Below are positions 1 through 10,929 of a stretch of DNA of 64,000 bases, one piece after another. The position numbers were made by a program, and so were the translations under genes. Numbering within the stretch: the stretch's first letter is position 1; each line of letters starts with the position of its first letter. This DNA comes from Uloborus plumipes (lineage: Eukaryota > Arthropoda > Arachnida > Araneae > Uloboridae), in assembly GCA_038373865.1 (NCBI GenBank), contig JAXGGA010000068.1, forward strand, positions 124,001 to 188,000. Direction: 5' to 3'. Below the pieces are notes generated by a model. The model was given only the letters and a program-made list of their open reading frames with translations. It made no database searches and was not told where the DNA came from.

Positions 1-90
1 GCCCTGCCCGGGTCCTGGTAAAACGTGGTACACATTTCGCAATGTTACCTGTACGTTTTTAAAATAGTTCTTTCAAAAAAAGAGAGGGGG

Positions 91-281
91 CAGTAGCGTA
101 CATAGTCTTAGGTGCAGCCCCTTTCTGCAAAATTTGTAAGGGCGCCCCATTCAAAATACCCATTATTAAATAACAAAAAATAATTTCCCAGTGTATCTCA
201 TAGTGCTAGTTTTCTGGATTGAGCGACCTCAAACCTCTTGCCTCCCCCGGACTGCAAGGGTTGGAGAATTATACGCCACTG
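91..281. mobile_element. hAT-like MITE, 191 bp
   Basis: The left end reads CAGTAGCGTACATAG and the right end, reverse-complemented, reads CAGTGGCGTATAAT, giving short imperfect terminal inverted repeats of the CAGTGGCG type frequent among non-autonomous hAT elements. The flanking octamers (83-90 and 282-289) agree at about 6 of 8 positions but are G-rich, so the target duplication is weak support. The interior is non-coding and includes GGCGCCCC and CCTCCCCC stretches typical of these short elements. Assignment to hAT is inference from termini only. Confidence 0.5.
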
Positions 282-1462
282 GGTGGGGGGGGGGAGGGGA
301 GAAATGAAGAAACTGCTGTTTCTGTGTCTCTAAAACCATGGTACTTAAATCGAAAGACTAGGAGGACTACGTTTTAATCGGATTCTACTTACCTTACGGA
401 TATATAGAAGAAAACTTTTTTCGGCAATAATTTGACAAATGACTGACTCATAAATATTGATAATTGTAAGCATCATTTGATTACGAAATTTATTATTATT
501 ATTATCATTTTAAGATCGTTTTCTGGGCAAATCGAAATGGAATTGAGGTAAAATTTAGAGCTCAAATCGACATGCTCCTTCGCAATGATCTCCTACCCAC
601 ATTTATTTTCGCAACTGCCAGGTCATCCTTTTATAAATAAACAAAAAGGTTACGTATTGATTGAAAAATGGCGAACTCGAGTGATTTTCATGTATTCGGA
701 GAGGTGTCGGGTCAGTCTCTCCTCCATTGTTGTGTCGCCGGAATCCTTAATGCGATCTCTCTATCTTCTGCGTGTCCTGTGGGGGGAAGCCCCCCCCCCC
801 CTCCGGTTGCATTTATTTGTCTTGAATATTTGACAGTGGCGTTTGTTGTGCGAGGGCAACGTGCCAGCATTGTTTCGGCCGATGCATGGGATGATAGATG
901 AACTGGGATTCGTCCAGAAACGAGCCTCTTGACTCCTTTTTGCAGAATGACGGATTATGTTTTTGCTCTCGCAAAGGGGGAGAGGTTTTCATTTCTGTTC
1001 CCTCCTCTTCATCTCGCCTCGGGCCCGGACAGTGGTTTTCTTCTTCTGTTTATTTGCTTGGTTTTATTTCTCTCTTTGTTCATGCGTGTGGCAAGGGTGG
1101 CACCGATAACGATTGATTTGCCATTCGCTTTTTCTTTTCAATCCGGTGTACATTGAGGATTGTTTCAGGCAAGAAAATTCTCATCAAAAGAATGTAGATA
1201 CAATAGTAATTAAATGAAATAGGTCAACTGTCGGTTTATCCCCTCTTTTCCATATCCTTTTTCAACGAACCTTTCTCATAAAACACGATGCTCAAAATAA
1301 AACCTTCGCTAGATGTTTTAAATTTCCTTTGTCATGCATTTTTTATAATGCTCATTTTATGTAGTGGTTGAGTAATTTTTCTTTCAGTTCCAGTTTTATG
1401 CTTCTATTCTGCATTTTGCAAGTAAATAAAATCTTTTACTACAGCTTTATCACAAACACACA
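282..1462. other. Non-coding stretch, no feature recognised
   Basis: AT-rich sequence with a G-run just after 281 and a C-run near 790-800. Several overlapping short frames between 585 and 1156 are open on the plus strand, but they overlap in different phases, contain no recognisable domain and lack splice or start context. I do not call a gene. Confidence 0.5.
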
Positions 1463-1710
1463 TGAAGGGTCAGGGGGAAAAAGATGAAAGTGACCAAAAA
1501 GCGATTTCGAGAGAAACAAAGAACAAAGTTTGATTTCTCGTAGCTCCTTATGTAGTTTTTCGAGTTTTCATGCACATTTCGGTCGCTTCTCATCTTTTCC
1601 TCCCTTGTTGTTCTACCAGATGATACTAGTCTTTCATAGCCCCTAGATAGCGCTAATATCTCAAAATTGACGAAAAAGTGACTTTAATCTTTTTTCCCCC
1701 TGGCCCTTCA
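1463..1710. mobile_element. MITE with ~30-bp TIRs, 248 bp
   Basis: The left end TGAAGGGTCAGGGGGAAA and the reverse complement of the right end TGAAGGGCCAGGGGGAAA match with one mismatch. Similarity continues through an AAGAT(G/T)AAAGT(G/C)AC segment on both sides, for a terminal inverted repeat of roughly 30 bp. The interior is short and non-coding. Flanks are CA-rich on both sides, so the target duplication cannot be resolved. Superfamily not assigned. Confidence 0.7.
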
Positions 1711-3980
1711 CATATATAAGAAAACTGTTTAACAGTTAGGTTAAACAGTACACCCCAACGATGCTTGAAACGAAGAAATTGTACTACCACTGAAACTAAG
1801 CAGAAATTATTGCAAATCAGCTGTACCTTGACCCATAAGTGCTTCGTTCATTTGACTAAAGCAGTATAGTGAAAACAACGAATCAGAAAAGTGTCGGTCG
1901 TTTTAACGAAATAGTATACGTATTAGCAAAGTGAAGTGTAAAAAAAAGTAGTTTGCCTTGTTTCATTATTACGTACACAACTCCTGCGGAAAACTTTTCT
2001 TCTTTACTGAATCTGCACGTAACATCAGATCAAAAAGTTTCTTTCGTTTTGTTAAAATGGTACACATTTTTAACAATAATAAAATAGAAATAAATAAAAT
2101 CAGCGTATCACATCGCTATCGCTACCATATTAATCTGTTCAGTTCAGAAGTAGATTGTAAAATCTGATTCAATTGAAACTTCTGTTAGGGGGAAGCCATT
2201 TCTTCTGCTTTTACAAATAAAAGTTTCCTTCTCATTGAGCTATTCGCACTAAAATCGTTAGTTTCTGACGTTCAAAGACGAGCTTTCTTTCCTTAGCTCA
2301 TCAATCTTTTCAGAAATGAATTTAATTGTATGGCGGTCCAATTAAACGGATCAATATCCAATTCATTTGAAAGCTTTGAATGAACGCAGCGAAGGAGCTT
2401 CGATAGCAACAAATGCTTCATAAGAGTTATGCGACCCATAAAATAAATGAAGCATACACAGAGGCTGATAGCATGGAGCATAACGTACGTGGAGGAAAGT
2501 TAAACTGTGCATTAAGTTAGTAGTCGTGGTTTTTGCTTTTACGAAAGTGAATAAAAATATTACTGTTATAGGAGTTTTATTATTTTCACTCGCACGGGAG
2601 CTAATGTGTGTGTATTAATATTTTTCGTATTTTTTACGATACATTTTTAAAGTGATAATAAGGAAAACTGAAGTAGGAGCTCAATGATTTTTTTAAAAAG
2701 ATTTTAAATAACATTAAATTGTCAGTCATATGCTGATCTGGAAAAACACAGCACTGGTAGCATTGACTCGCTCGCTAGTTAAAGTACAGAAATTAGATTT
2801 TCTTTACTGGTACAGTGTTTCTGTAATGTTCTTATACGTATCTTAATATTTCTTTAAAAACACTAAGAATCCGTATTTACAAACGTAAAAAAGTCTTTTC
2901 AGCCCCAAAAAACACGAAACCGTAACATTTCGTTGAAACTCTTATGTAAGTTTCTCACGTTTGTAAAAAATAATTAATGCTCTTTCTACTATTATTCTCG
3001 TAAATTAAATAGGAAGGGGCAGAAGTGAAATGTGTTCCCTTATGTATTTCGAATAGGGATACAATTGCATAATATGGAACTGAATAGCTAAAACACTTTT
3101 GTAGAGAGTTAACGGTAAGTGTCTGAAGCGATGAAGGAAAGGAGTCTCTTTCTGTGTCAACATATTTAAGTTATTACTATTAACTTATAACTATTTAAGT
3201 TTTTTTTTTTTTTTACATTTGTAATATATATATAATTTTTTTTCCACCATATATTAGCACATTATCTTATAATAGTATGCTGATAGTGAATGAGTGCATG
3301 TACGTACTCTGATGATTATTATAAAATGCAAACGATTGAAAAAATGGTGTGTGATAAATCAATGAAAGATCAGACGGCTCTTAGGTAGTTGAATTTATGC
3401 AGAAATTAAAACTTGTTCTTAGTAAATTTGATTTAGTTTGGGGAACGTTTAAACTATCATTCGACTAATGATTGACATATTCTATAAAAATCTAGGATCC
3501 AGACCAAAAAAAAAAAAAAAAAGCCAACATTTATTTTTTGCAACTTTCCTATCGGGTCGTAATTTCTTCACTGTTTATTGTTTTACTGTCCGTTATTGAA
3601 ATTCCATTATACATTTCAAAATATATTTGTTTTTAATTAAAAGAAATTTCGAAAATGTTATAAAAGTTGTAATATTAAAAAAAATATCAATTCAAGAAAT
3701 GATGCAATATAACAAAAAAGTGAAAAAGGTTCTAACAGTTCATGAGGATTAATTTGATATCATTTTTCTTTTAATTAATAGCATTTTTTTTAAAGTAACA
3801 AAGAGAGACATATTTTATTTTCAGAAAATAGTTTTAACTGCGAAAATGATATACTTTAAATAATTATTCCCTAAGCCAACTGAGGGAGGAATTTTTTTCA
3901 TTGTTGTAAAGTTGCAAAAAGAAAATTGTGTATTTGAAATTATTGTTGCCTTAGTGAATGAAATTTCGCTGACGTTGGTT
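1711..3980. other. AT-rich non-coding stretch
   Basis: No coding signal or repeat structure is recognised apart from homopolymer tracts (T-run near 3200-3214, A-run near 3507-3522), a short TA tract near 3226, and one end of a dispersed repeat at 2653-2714 (listed separately). Confidence 0.5.
2653..2714. repeat. Dispersed ~62-bp repeat, copy 1
   Basis: This segment and 5063-5124 align along their length in the same orientation, sharing GAAAACT, AGT(A/C)GGA(G/A)CTCAATGA and TTTTAAATAACA blocks with a handful of mismatches. No terminal structure or target duplication is visible at either copy, so both are fragments of an unclassified interspersed repeat or a local duplication. Confidence 0.5.
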
Positions 3981-3989
3981 CAAGTGTGA

Positions 3990-4345
3990 AGCTCGTTTAA
4001 ATCTAGACGAACGCGTTTTTTCCCTCGGCACCGTCTGCGGAGGTGGCCGATCGCAGCAGGCAATAGTCTGCTAATGAATCGCGCGCCAGTCGAAACCGAA
4101 ACCCTTTCGTCCCCGAAAGCGGAGAATCGAAGCGGAAGGTGGGATTCAAATGCGCGGAGCTGTTGTCACGCAACTCCCGCTCTTCGAATCTGCGTCGCGC
4201 TCTCCAACCCTTTCGCTGTCACGTGATGCCGGCAACCCCCCTCTGCGGACCAATGAGCGCTCCCTGCTGGCGCGTGGCTCGCTCCCTCCGAACGAAATGT
4301 TTGTTTGATGAGAACGAGTGACGAGAACCACTTGTAGGTCGCAGA
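3990..4345. promoter_or_regulatory. CpG-dense, promoter-like patch
   Basis: This patch is clearly richer in G+C and in CpG dinucleotides than its surroundings. It contains the E-box palindrome CACGTG at 4220-4225, in the context GTCACGTGAT preferred by USF/MITF-type bHLH-ZIP factors, and a CCAAT box at 4250-4254. A TATAAA lies about 100 bp downstream at 4445-4450. Together these resemble an unmethylated promoter or regulatory element. No transcript start or downstream exon can be seen, so promoter identity and direction are inference; an enhancer or a GC-rich repeat remnant is equally possible. Confidence 0.3.
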
Positions 4346-5262
4346 GCGGAGACAGAAATTTGAATGGGATTGTGACTATTAATTCTTTCTCCGATCGAGA
4401 CTTAAAAAAACCTGTGTCGGGCCATGTCTTCTTGCTGTTGGCTTTATAAAGGTACGCGGCTCTTTCGCTATTTTATTAGCTTCGCTTGATGTTAGACGTA
4501 CCGTTTTCTGACCGTCGACATGGGTCATAAGCTGCGATTTTCCGGATCCGAGAATGCAAGCTCACCACGTGCTCGGTATCGAGTATCATTTGTAGTAAAT
4601 CCTGAAATTCGTGATACAGCTATCTAATTTGATATAGTGTAAACATTGCGCCTTTTTGTGTATTATTCTTCTTTAACAAGTTGAATTTTCAAAGGGTCAC
4701 GACAGCAGCTCTGTGATATTTTGATTTTTCTTTTCTTAGGATATATGAGACTTATATTTTACAGAAACTCTTGCTGTGTGTGCTCAACGTAGAAACTAAC
4801 TTATGGGCGGTTTTAACAAAAGCTTCTGTTGCAACATTATATTTATGGATTTGTGCTCTACCCCTGCAATTTTTTGAAATTGATATGCCTTTGATTGCTT
4901 TAAGGTGGTTGTGACCCTAACGGCCCACTTCCTGGATCCGCACTTGCAGTATAGTAAATACCTGGATCTATATGCCGTGGCAACCCTGTGTTACTTCAAA
5001 AAGTTAATTCTTTTTTAATTAATTTATTCTTTTTCAATTAATTTCACTATTATTAATTAATTAATAATAATGAAAACTCAAGTCGGAACTCAATGATTTT
5101 TTAAAAAATATTTTAAATAACAATTTTAAATAACTCAAATTTTTAATTTGTATGTAGCAATTACTGGTGATCAAGAAACTTCTTAATACAGCTCTATTCT
5201 TCACATAGTAAGTTCGCACGACAAATGATACAAAAACCTTATTCGTCATAACATGCTGTCCA
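4346..5262. other. Non-coding stretch, no gene recognised
   Basis: AT-rich. Near 4915-4990 there are short GGATCC-containing pieces (CTGGATCCGCACTTG) that resemble the end of CAGGGGCGGATCCAG-type hAT MITEs, but no paired terminus was found. TATAAA at 4445-4450 may belong to the preceding CpG patch. Confidence 0.4.
5063..5124. repeat. Dispersed ~62-bp repeat, copy 2
   Basis: Second copy of the segment at 2653-2714, same orientation. It lies just right of a TTAATTAA-rich tract and shows no target duplication. Confidence 0.5.
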
Positions 5263-5523
5263 CAGGGACCCATACGGGAGGGTAAGAGGGGGGGCTAAGC
5301 CCTAGAAATTAGTACTTCCCTGCTTTTAGTACTATTTTGTTGGCAAAAATATAAAAGCATTTCTTCTTCTGTCATGAATGATTATAAGTTATTAAAAATG
5401 TCAACTTTTAATGTCTCCAGTCTACACTGAAATTGCTTTCCGTGGGAAAAATATCTTGCTAAGCTTTGGGGCAAATGCCTGAACCTCCCCCCCCCCCTAA
5501 AAATTCGTGTATGGGCGCCCTTG
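5263..5523. mobile_element. Probable hAT-like MITE, 261 bp
   Basis: The left end CAGGGACCCATACGGG and the reverse complement of the right end CAAGGGCGCCCATACAC share a CAGGG...CCCATAC core. The interior has the C-run followed by TAAAAATTCGTGTATGGG that is typical of this kind of short element. The flanking 8-mers do not match, so this is an old or truncated insertion. Superfamily is inference. Confidence 0.45.
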
Positions 5524-6560
5524 ATATCTCAAAATCTACGCATTATCCTGACACACGTTATACTTTTCTCCACCTATCCTAATCTTAGCGAGTAGACTTA
5601 GATCTTACCACAAGGGGTGTTCACAAAGCTTGCCCCCTTTCTGGCTGAGTGCGGAGGCTGACAGAGGTCAGCGTACGTGGTGCATTACGCCGGAAAAGGT
5701 CCTACACTGGGCCTCATCACATCTTAGAGTTTACCTAAGTAATGTGCGGACCTGGCATTCCATGAGGTATGGTGGATTCAATTCAGCACATCTGAGGGAT
5801 ATAGTAAAGAGTTGCAACAAATTGAGGCGATAAAATATTCTTAAAATGTTTTACATCGCTGCTTTTAGGGCATCGAAACTGGTTTGTCCATTTAATGTAC
5901 CCACTTGTTATATCTCACAGCTCTCAGTATTTCGAAGACATGTAGTACAGCCTCGCTTCGATGTATGATGTTCTTTGCCATCTGTCTAATGTAAACAACT
6001 ACAAAAAGTAGTGTAGGAACTGCTCTTTAATATAACATGCATGTCATGTATTAAAATACTTCAACTGTTGTCGTAGCAAATATATGTAGCTAAGTGTTGC
6101 TTGTCTTGAATGAGCAATATTTGCTGCATAATAAATACTCAGGGCATCGCAATTGCAAAGGATATTTGGATATTACCTTCAAGTATTGACAACGCTTTTT
6201 GTGTGTTGATGAAAGAGTCGCATTTGCTTTCCTTCATTAATTTATGTTCCTTTTCTACAGCAAATTACTGCTATGTATTCATATTTTCTACGAACTTAAG
6301 CTGCAGAAAAAACTTTTGCGCAGCTTCGTCTATCAGAACAGTGTTAGTGTCTCTTAACTCTCAATGACCTTTTTGAAATTTTTAAGTAGTTACAAGATGG
6401 GGCACAAAAAACTCTTGCGACTCTTGAAGCGAAATAATAAAAGTTTACGCTTATCAGATATAAAAAAAGACATGCTTATGAAAAGAACCATATTTTTTAT
6501 GCATTGGGTAAAGAGCTAAATGAACAAAATATGCAAGAGTGGTCGTAAATTGTTGCTCAA
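5524..6560. other. Non-coding stretch, no gene recognised
   Basis: Sequence complexity is somewhat higher between about 5610 and 5840, where a 67-residue frame is open on the plus strand. It has no recognisable domain and no splice context, so no gene is called. The rest is AT-rich and featureless. Confidence 0.4.
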
Positions 6561-6564
6561 ACAG

Positions 6565-6672
6565 TATGGCGAATGTTGGCATTTGGCGGAATTCAAAAAG
6601 ACATTCGGCGAATATTCGTGGGTAGTTGGCGAAGTGTCATAAATTTACTGCGATTTAAAACAAAGTTTGGCG
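6565..6672. repeat. TTGGCG(A/G) motif cluster
   Basis: Within about 110 bp the motif (T)TGGCG(A/G) or its close variant TCGGCGAA occurs five times, for example TTTGGCGG, TTGGCGAA and TTTGGCGG again. The same hexamer in reverse complement (CGCCAA) is clustered at 24545-24720 and 40490-40590 inside HINE-like elements. This is therefore probably a remnant of a related repeat rather than a set of E2F sites, although TTTGGCGG also fits an E2F consensus. Confidence 0.4.
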
Positions 6673-6698
6673 GAGTCCATTTTCTTCATCACCAAATA

Positions 6699-8142
6699 CA
6701 CTGCTCGACATTGAAAATGCAACACCAAGAAGGAGTGGTCAGAAATTGATGAAATTTGGTAAGAAGACAGAGACAGCATGGAAAAATAAGTGATATTTAT
6801 TTCAAAATAAATAAGCAAAATTTAGAGCGATGACGGCGTCGGCTCAGTAAGAAGTAGGACCACCGCGGACAGCGATGCACGAAGAAACACGTCTAGGCAT
6901 GGAGTCAATAAGCCTGCGGATGGTGTCCTGAGGGATGGCACTCCATTCCCTTTCAACCATTTTCCACAGTTCGTCCTCTGAACGAGGCAGTGACAGGTTC
7001 TGCAAACGGCGTCCAATCACGTCCCACACATGTTCGATTGGTGACAAGTCAGGAGAGTATGGTGGCCAGGAAAGCATCTGTACACCTCGTAGAGCATGTT
7101 GGCTGATTCGAGCACTGTGAGGCCGGGCGTTATCCTGTTGAAAAATTGCATTTGGCAGACCCTGAAGGTAGGGGATTGCCACCGGCCGCAGTACATTATC
7201 TACATATCGTTGGGCCGTCATAGTGCCCCGAATACGAACTAGAGGTGATACGGAATTGTATGCAATAGCGCCCCAAACCATTATGCCACGTTGTCGCGCT
7301 GTGGGGCGTTCCACAGTTACTGCCGGATTCGATCTTTCTCCACGTCGACGCCACACACGTATGCGATGACTATCGCTGGACAAACAGAAGCGGGATTCAT
7401 CTGAGAACACTACGGTTTGCCATTCTGCCATCCACGTCGCTCTGGTCCGGCACCATTCCAAACGTTGGAGTCTGTGCTGTGAGGTCAATGGCAGTCTTTT
7501 TAGCGGGCGCCGTGATTGCAGGCCACGTGCAACCAGTCAACGGGAAATGGTTCTGGTCGACACAGGAACATCCAGGGTACCTTGCACGTGCTGCAGAATC
7601 GACGTACAAGTGACTTGCGGGTCCGCCACAGCTTGTCGGTGAATCCGTCGATCCAAGCGGTCTGACGTCACTCTGGCTGCACCTGCACCCCTCAATGTGG
7701 CTACATTTCCTCTTTCCAACCATCTCCGACACAGCCGATGCACAGTGCTTGTATCCAGCCGATGCACAGTGCTTGTATCCATGTGGGTATCAGCTGTAAT
7801 TTGACGTATGGAACAACCTCCCCTTCTCAGTCCGATCACCATACCCCTTGTAAAGTCGTCTATATGCTGGAAGTGTCTTCGTTGAGGACGGCGTGGCATT
7901 TCCTCCTATCACACGTATCCTTCGAGACAAAAACCAAATTTCTCCGATAATTAGTCTGGCAGAAAAACCAACATGAACATAGCCCACTTTTCAACTTCAT
8001 TCTCTTATATCTTACTTCACGTGCGTCGGAGAGCTGCGCATTTCATATCATTTGCATAACTCAGTGACGTGCGTCTACGGTAAAATTTGCATGAATTTCT
8101 GACCACTCCTTCTTGGTGTTGCATTTTCAATGTCGAGCAGTG
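6699..8142 (-). mobile_element. Tc1-like DNA transposon, 1444 bp
   Basis: A complete Tc1/mariner-superfamily element. It has perfect 49-bp terminal inverted repeats (6699-6747 and 8094-8142, starting CACTGCTCGACATTGAA) and is flanked by TA dinucleotides at 6697-6698 and 8143-8144, the hallmark target duplication. The transposase is on the minus strand and fills most of the interior. Identical termini, the intact TA duplication and a transposase with only one visible nonsense codon indicate a recent insertion. The termini could still be recognised by an active relative. Confidence 0.96.
6844..7899 (-). pseudogene. Tc1-like transposase, one nonsense codon
   Basis: Cut-and-paste DDE transposase acting on the surrounding terminal repeats. 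Translation runs from ATG at 7897-7899 to the stop just before 6844, about 351 codons in one phase, broken by a single TGA at 7537-7539. The TGA follows CGT, so a CGA-to-TGA CpG transition is the simplest explanation. The N-terminal part (about residues 1-120) is the paired-like helix-turn-helix DNA-binding region. The C-terminal part carries the catalytic core: first aspartate in FSDESRF, second in FQQDNARPH, glutamate in SPDLSPIEHVW. I count 32 residues between the second Asp and the Glu, two fewer than classic Tc1 (34). A 24-bp in-frame tandem duplication (about 7734-7781) repeats eight residues (DTSTVHRL) in the DNA-binding domain, which probably disturbs it. The length is otherwise normal for the family. 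Confidence 0.92.
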
Positions 8143-8144
8143 TA

Positions 8145-8912
8145 ATTCGCTTCGAGCACATTGTTTGGCGTAGTTTCGTTTATGTATGTGTATGCACTCA
8201 TACATGTATATTTTGTATATAAATGTAAATATACATATTTATACGTAAAAAATGAAGCAACACGAACATAGTGCTGTAGCTAAGGTGGACGCCATCCCCT
8301 GAAATATTTTTTTATTGTAATAATGATGCAAACGTAATGTAAATTGGTTTCAAAAATCTATTAAAAATAAGAATGAAAAATCCTAATTTTAAATTAGATC
8401 TAGCATAAGTAATTAAAACTCACCTTTTTTTGTCCTTACAAAAATCTGTCAACTATTATATCTGTTTTACAAAATGGTACGTGCCCCAAAACTATTTTTC
8501 CTAACTTCAGCCTTTATATACAGAGAATCTCGTTCTTGGAAAGTTGTTTGGGAGCATTTTAAGGAGAGGGGGGGGGGGGGAGATGCGCCATCCTTCTTTT
8601 AATGATGGCATCCCTGCGTATATTTAATGACTTCTTTTATATCTTGTGTAGATATTTATTTGTTTAAAACATTTGTAATTTTATGCTTTTTGCTTTGTTG
8701 ATTTTCAGATTTCATGTACATTTGCATTACACAATCCAGATAAATTGCTCAAATTTTACGCGTGTAGAAGATATTAAATGAAATGATTCTATATTCACTC
8801 ATTTTTATTATAAATTGAAATATTAAAATGTCTAAAAATATTTTGTGAATTGATCGATCTGCTGTTATGTCTTTGTTGGAAATTATGAAATATGTTCTGG
8901 TTGTATTTTGAT
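8145..8912. other. Non-coding stretch, no gene recognised
   Basis: AT-rich, with a TA/TG-rich tract near 8180-8255 and a 13-base G-run near 8568-8580. Two similar phrases (GACGCCATCCCCTG near 8289 and GATGGCATCCCTG near 8604) are in direct rather than inverted orientation, so no element is called. Confidence 0.4.
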
Positions 8913-9442
8913 CAGGGTTTCCAGACGTCCCGGATCTCAAGGGACTGTCCCGTTTATTCAAAAACTGTCCCGCGTCCTGGGGGCATTGAAACGGGACGGC
9001 TGAAGTCCCTTATTCTAGCTAGAAGCAACATTTTACAAAACGAGGCATTATTTTGAGAAAAATTAAGTAAACAAAAAATATGAAACAGTGATGAGAAAGT
9101 TGATTGAATCATAATATTTTTATGTTCTAAAGTGTAATGTTAGTCTTATGTTCAGTTAGAGCAGAAATTATTGTGACAATTCGTTCAACAAAGGTGTAGT
9201 TCATTTTAAAAGTGGTGTAGCTACTTGTAAATCATTAATGAAAAAAAAAACAATAAGTATTCAATGGTAAAAAATATAGTTTTTATTCATATGCTCATTG
9301 TGTATTTTTTTTCCTCCTTTTATTTTGAAAAGTTTGATGTCAAATTCAAGGTTGTAAAAATTCACTTTTGACTTCATTGTCTCCCCCCCCCCTCTCCAAG
9401 AAGCCTGTCTCGTATTTGCAGTTCTTAAGTCTGGCAACCCTG
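8913..9442. mobile_element. Non-autonomous hAT element, 530 bp
   Basis: The left terminus CAGGGTTTCCAGAC and the reverse complement of the right terminus CAGGGTTGCCAGAC match at 13 of 14 positions. The flanking octamers ATTTTGAT (8905-8912) and CTTTTAAT (9443-9450) agree at 6 of 8 positions, consistent with a decayed 8-bp target duplication. Near the left end there are several copies of a GTCCCG motif in both orientations, likely subterminal binding repeats. No transposase remnant is recognised. Confidence 0.75.
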
Positions 9443-9729
9443 CTTTTAATAGCTGCTGTTAACATGTTAAATTTTTCTGACCTGTATTTTTTTTATCTAA
9501 AACCTTTTTCTTCGATTATTTTAATTTTTATCCATAAAAAAGGTGTTAAATACATACACACAAATCAAAAATCCTAATAAATTATGCGTTATATGCATAC
9601 ATTATTATTATTGTTACTTTGTTAATATATATATATATATGTGAAATATCAGAATTTTAAGAAGAAAGACGAAGAGACCACACCAAAAGCCCATAGATGC
9701 GCAAAGCAGGTAAACTAAAAAGCCAAGTA

Positions 9730-10384
9730 TACAGGGTGTCCACTCCAATCGTGGACCAATAGCTAATTCCTAAACCGTTAGAGATAAGCATATAGTTTAT
9801 TTAGGAAAAAATCTCCAAATTATGAAAGGAATTTTGGGTCTATTCAATGTTTTTCAAAAAATCAAATTTTGAAAGAGTTACGAAATTTAAATTTTTATAC
9901 AGCCCCCCAGTCCTATCAATCATATTTAGTAAAACATTCTTGACACTGTAACGTTTAAAACTAAAAAAAAATCACTGCTCTACGACAAAAATTGACAGAG
10001 TTATGACGTTTTGAAAAATCAAGATTTTGCATTATTTCATGACGTCATCGAGAGATCGCTTAAGGGACCGTATGCGAAATCTTTCAAAATCTTGATTTTT
10101 CAAAACGTCATAACTCGGTCAATTTTTGTCGTAGAGCAGTGATTTTTTTTTAGTTTTAAACGTTACAGTGTCAAGAATGTTTTACTAAATATGATTGATA
10201 GGACTGGGGGGCTGTATAAAAATTTAAATTTCGTAACTCTTTCAAAATTTGATTTTTTGAAAAACATTGAATGGACCCAAAATTCCTTTCGTAATTTGGA
10301 GATTTTTTCCTAAATAAACTATATGCTTATCTCTAGCAGTTTAGAAATTAGCTATTGGTCCACGATTGGAGTGGACACCCTGTA
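9730..10384. mobile_element. 655-bp foldback MITE (long palindrome)
   Basis: Nearly the entire element is one inverted repeat. Arms of about 300 bp (9730 to about 10030, and about 10085 to 10384) pair with few mismatches around a short spacer of about 50 bp. The termini are TACAGGGTGTCCACTCCA and its complement. The element is flanked on both sides by TA (9728-9729, 10385-10386), which fits a Tc1/mariner-type TA target duplication. The interior is non-coding. Transcription of either strand would give a very long hairpin RNA. Confidence 0.92.
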
Positions 10385-10388
10385 TAAT

Positions 10389-10829
10389 AATACAAACAAA
10401 TAGAAAAAATGAAATAGAAAATGGCACATTAGGAGAAGTGAAAGGAGAAAGGTTGAATCCAGAGCTCATCAGCCGTGGGGGATTCAAGAGTGGTCGAAAG
10501 ACCAAAAAATTTAAATACTACTGTGGTACTGTGGGTGGCTGATTTTGGGGAATTTTATTCCTAATCAGTCGAAGCGAAACCCCCTGCATTTAGTTTTAGG
10601 TTTTTGTTCTTATGTACAGTTTGCAGACTTGCATTGGTGTTGTTTTGCCCAATGAAGATCTGTAGACTGCATATTTTGAACTTGAACATCCTCTTTATAG
10701 TTTATATTTAAAATTTTTGGTCTTCCGACCACTCTTGAATCCCCCACGGCTGATGAGCTCTGGATTCAACCTTTCTCTTTTCACTTCTCCAAATGTGCCA
10801 TTTTCTATTTCATTTTTACTATTTGTTTG

Positions 10830-10836
<7 letters not shown>
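10389..10836. mobile_element. 448-bp palindromic MITE abutting the previous one
   Basis: Arms 10389-10514 and 10711-10836 are close inverted copies, containing GAGCTCATCAGCCGTGGG and its complement, separated by about 196 bp of unique sequence. The left terminus TAATACAAACAAATAG starts immediately after the TA duplication of the 9730-10384 element, and the right terminus runs into a long TA tract. Superfamily is unknown. Insertion into or expansion of TA repeats at its edge is evident. Confidence 0.85.

Positions 10837-10879
<43 letters not shown>
10836..10879. repeat. (TA)n microsatellite
   Basis: An uninterrupted TA dinucleotide tract of about 44 bp immediately right of the palindromic MITE. 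Confidence 0.95.
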
Positions 10880-10882
<3 letters not shown>

Positions 10883-10929
10883 CATAAACAAAGTAGTTGA
10901 AGAATCAAATGGAACAGAAAAATAAACTT

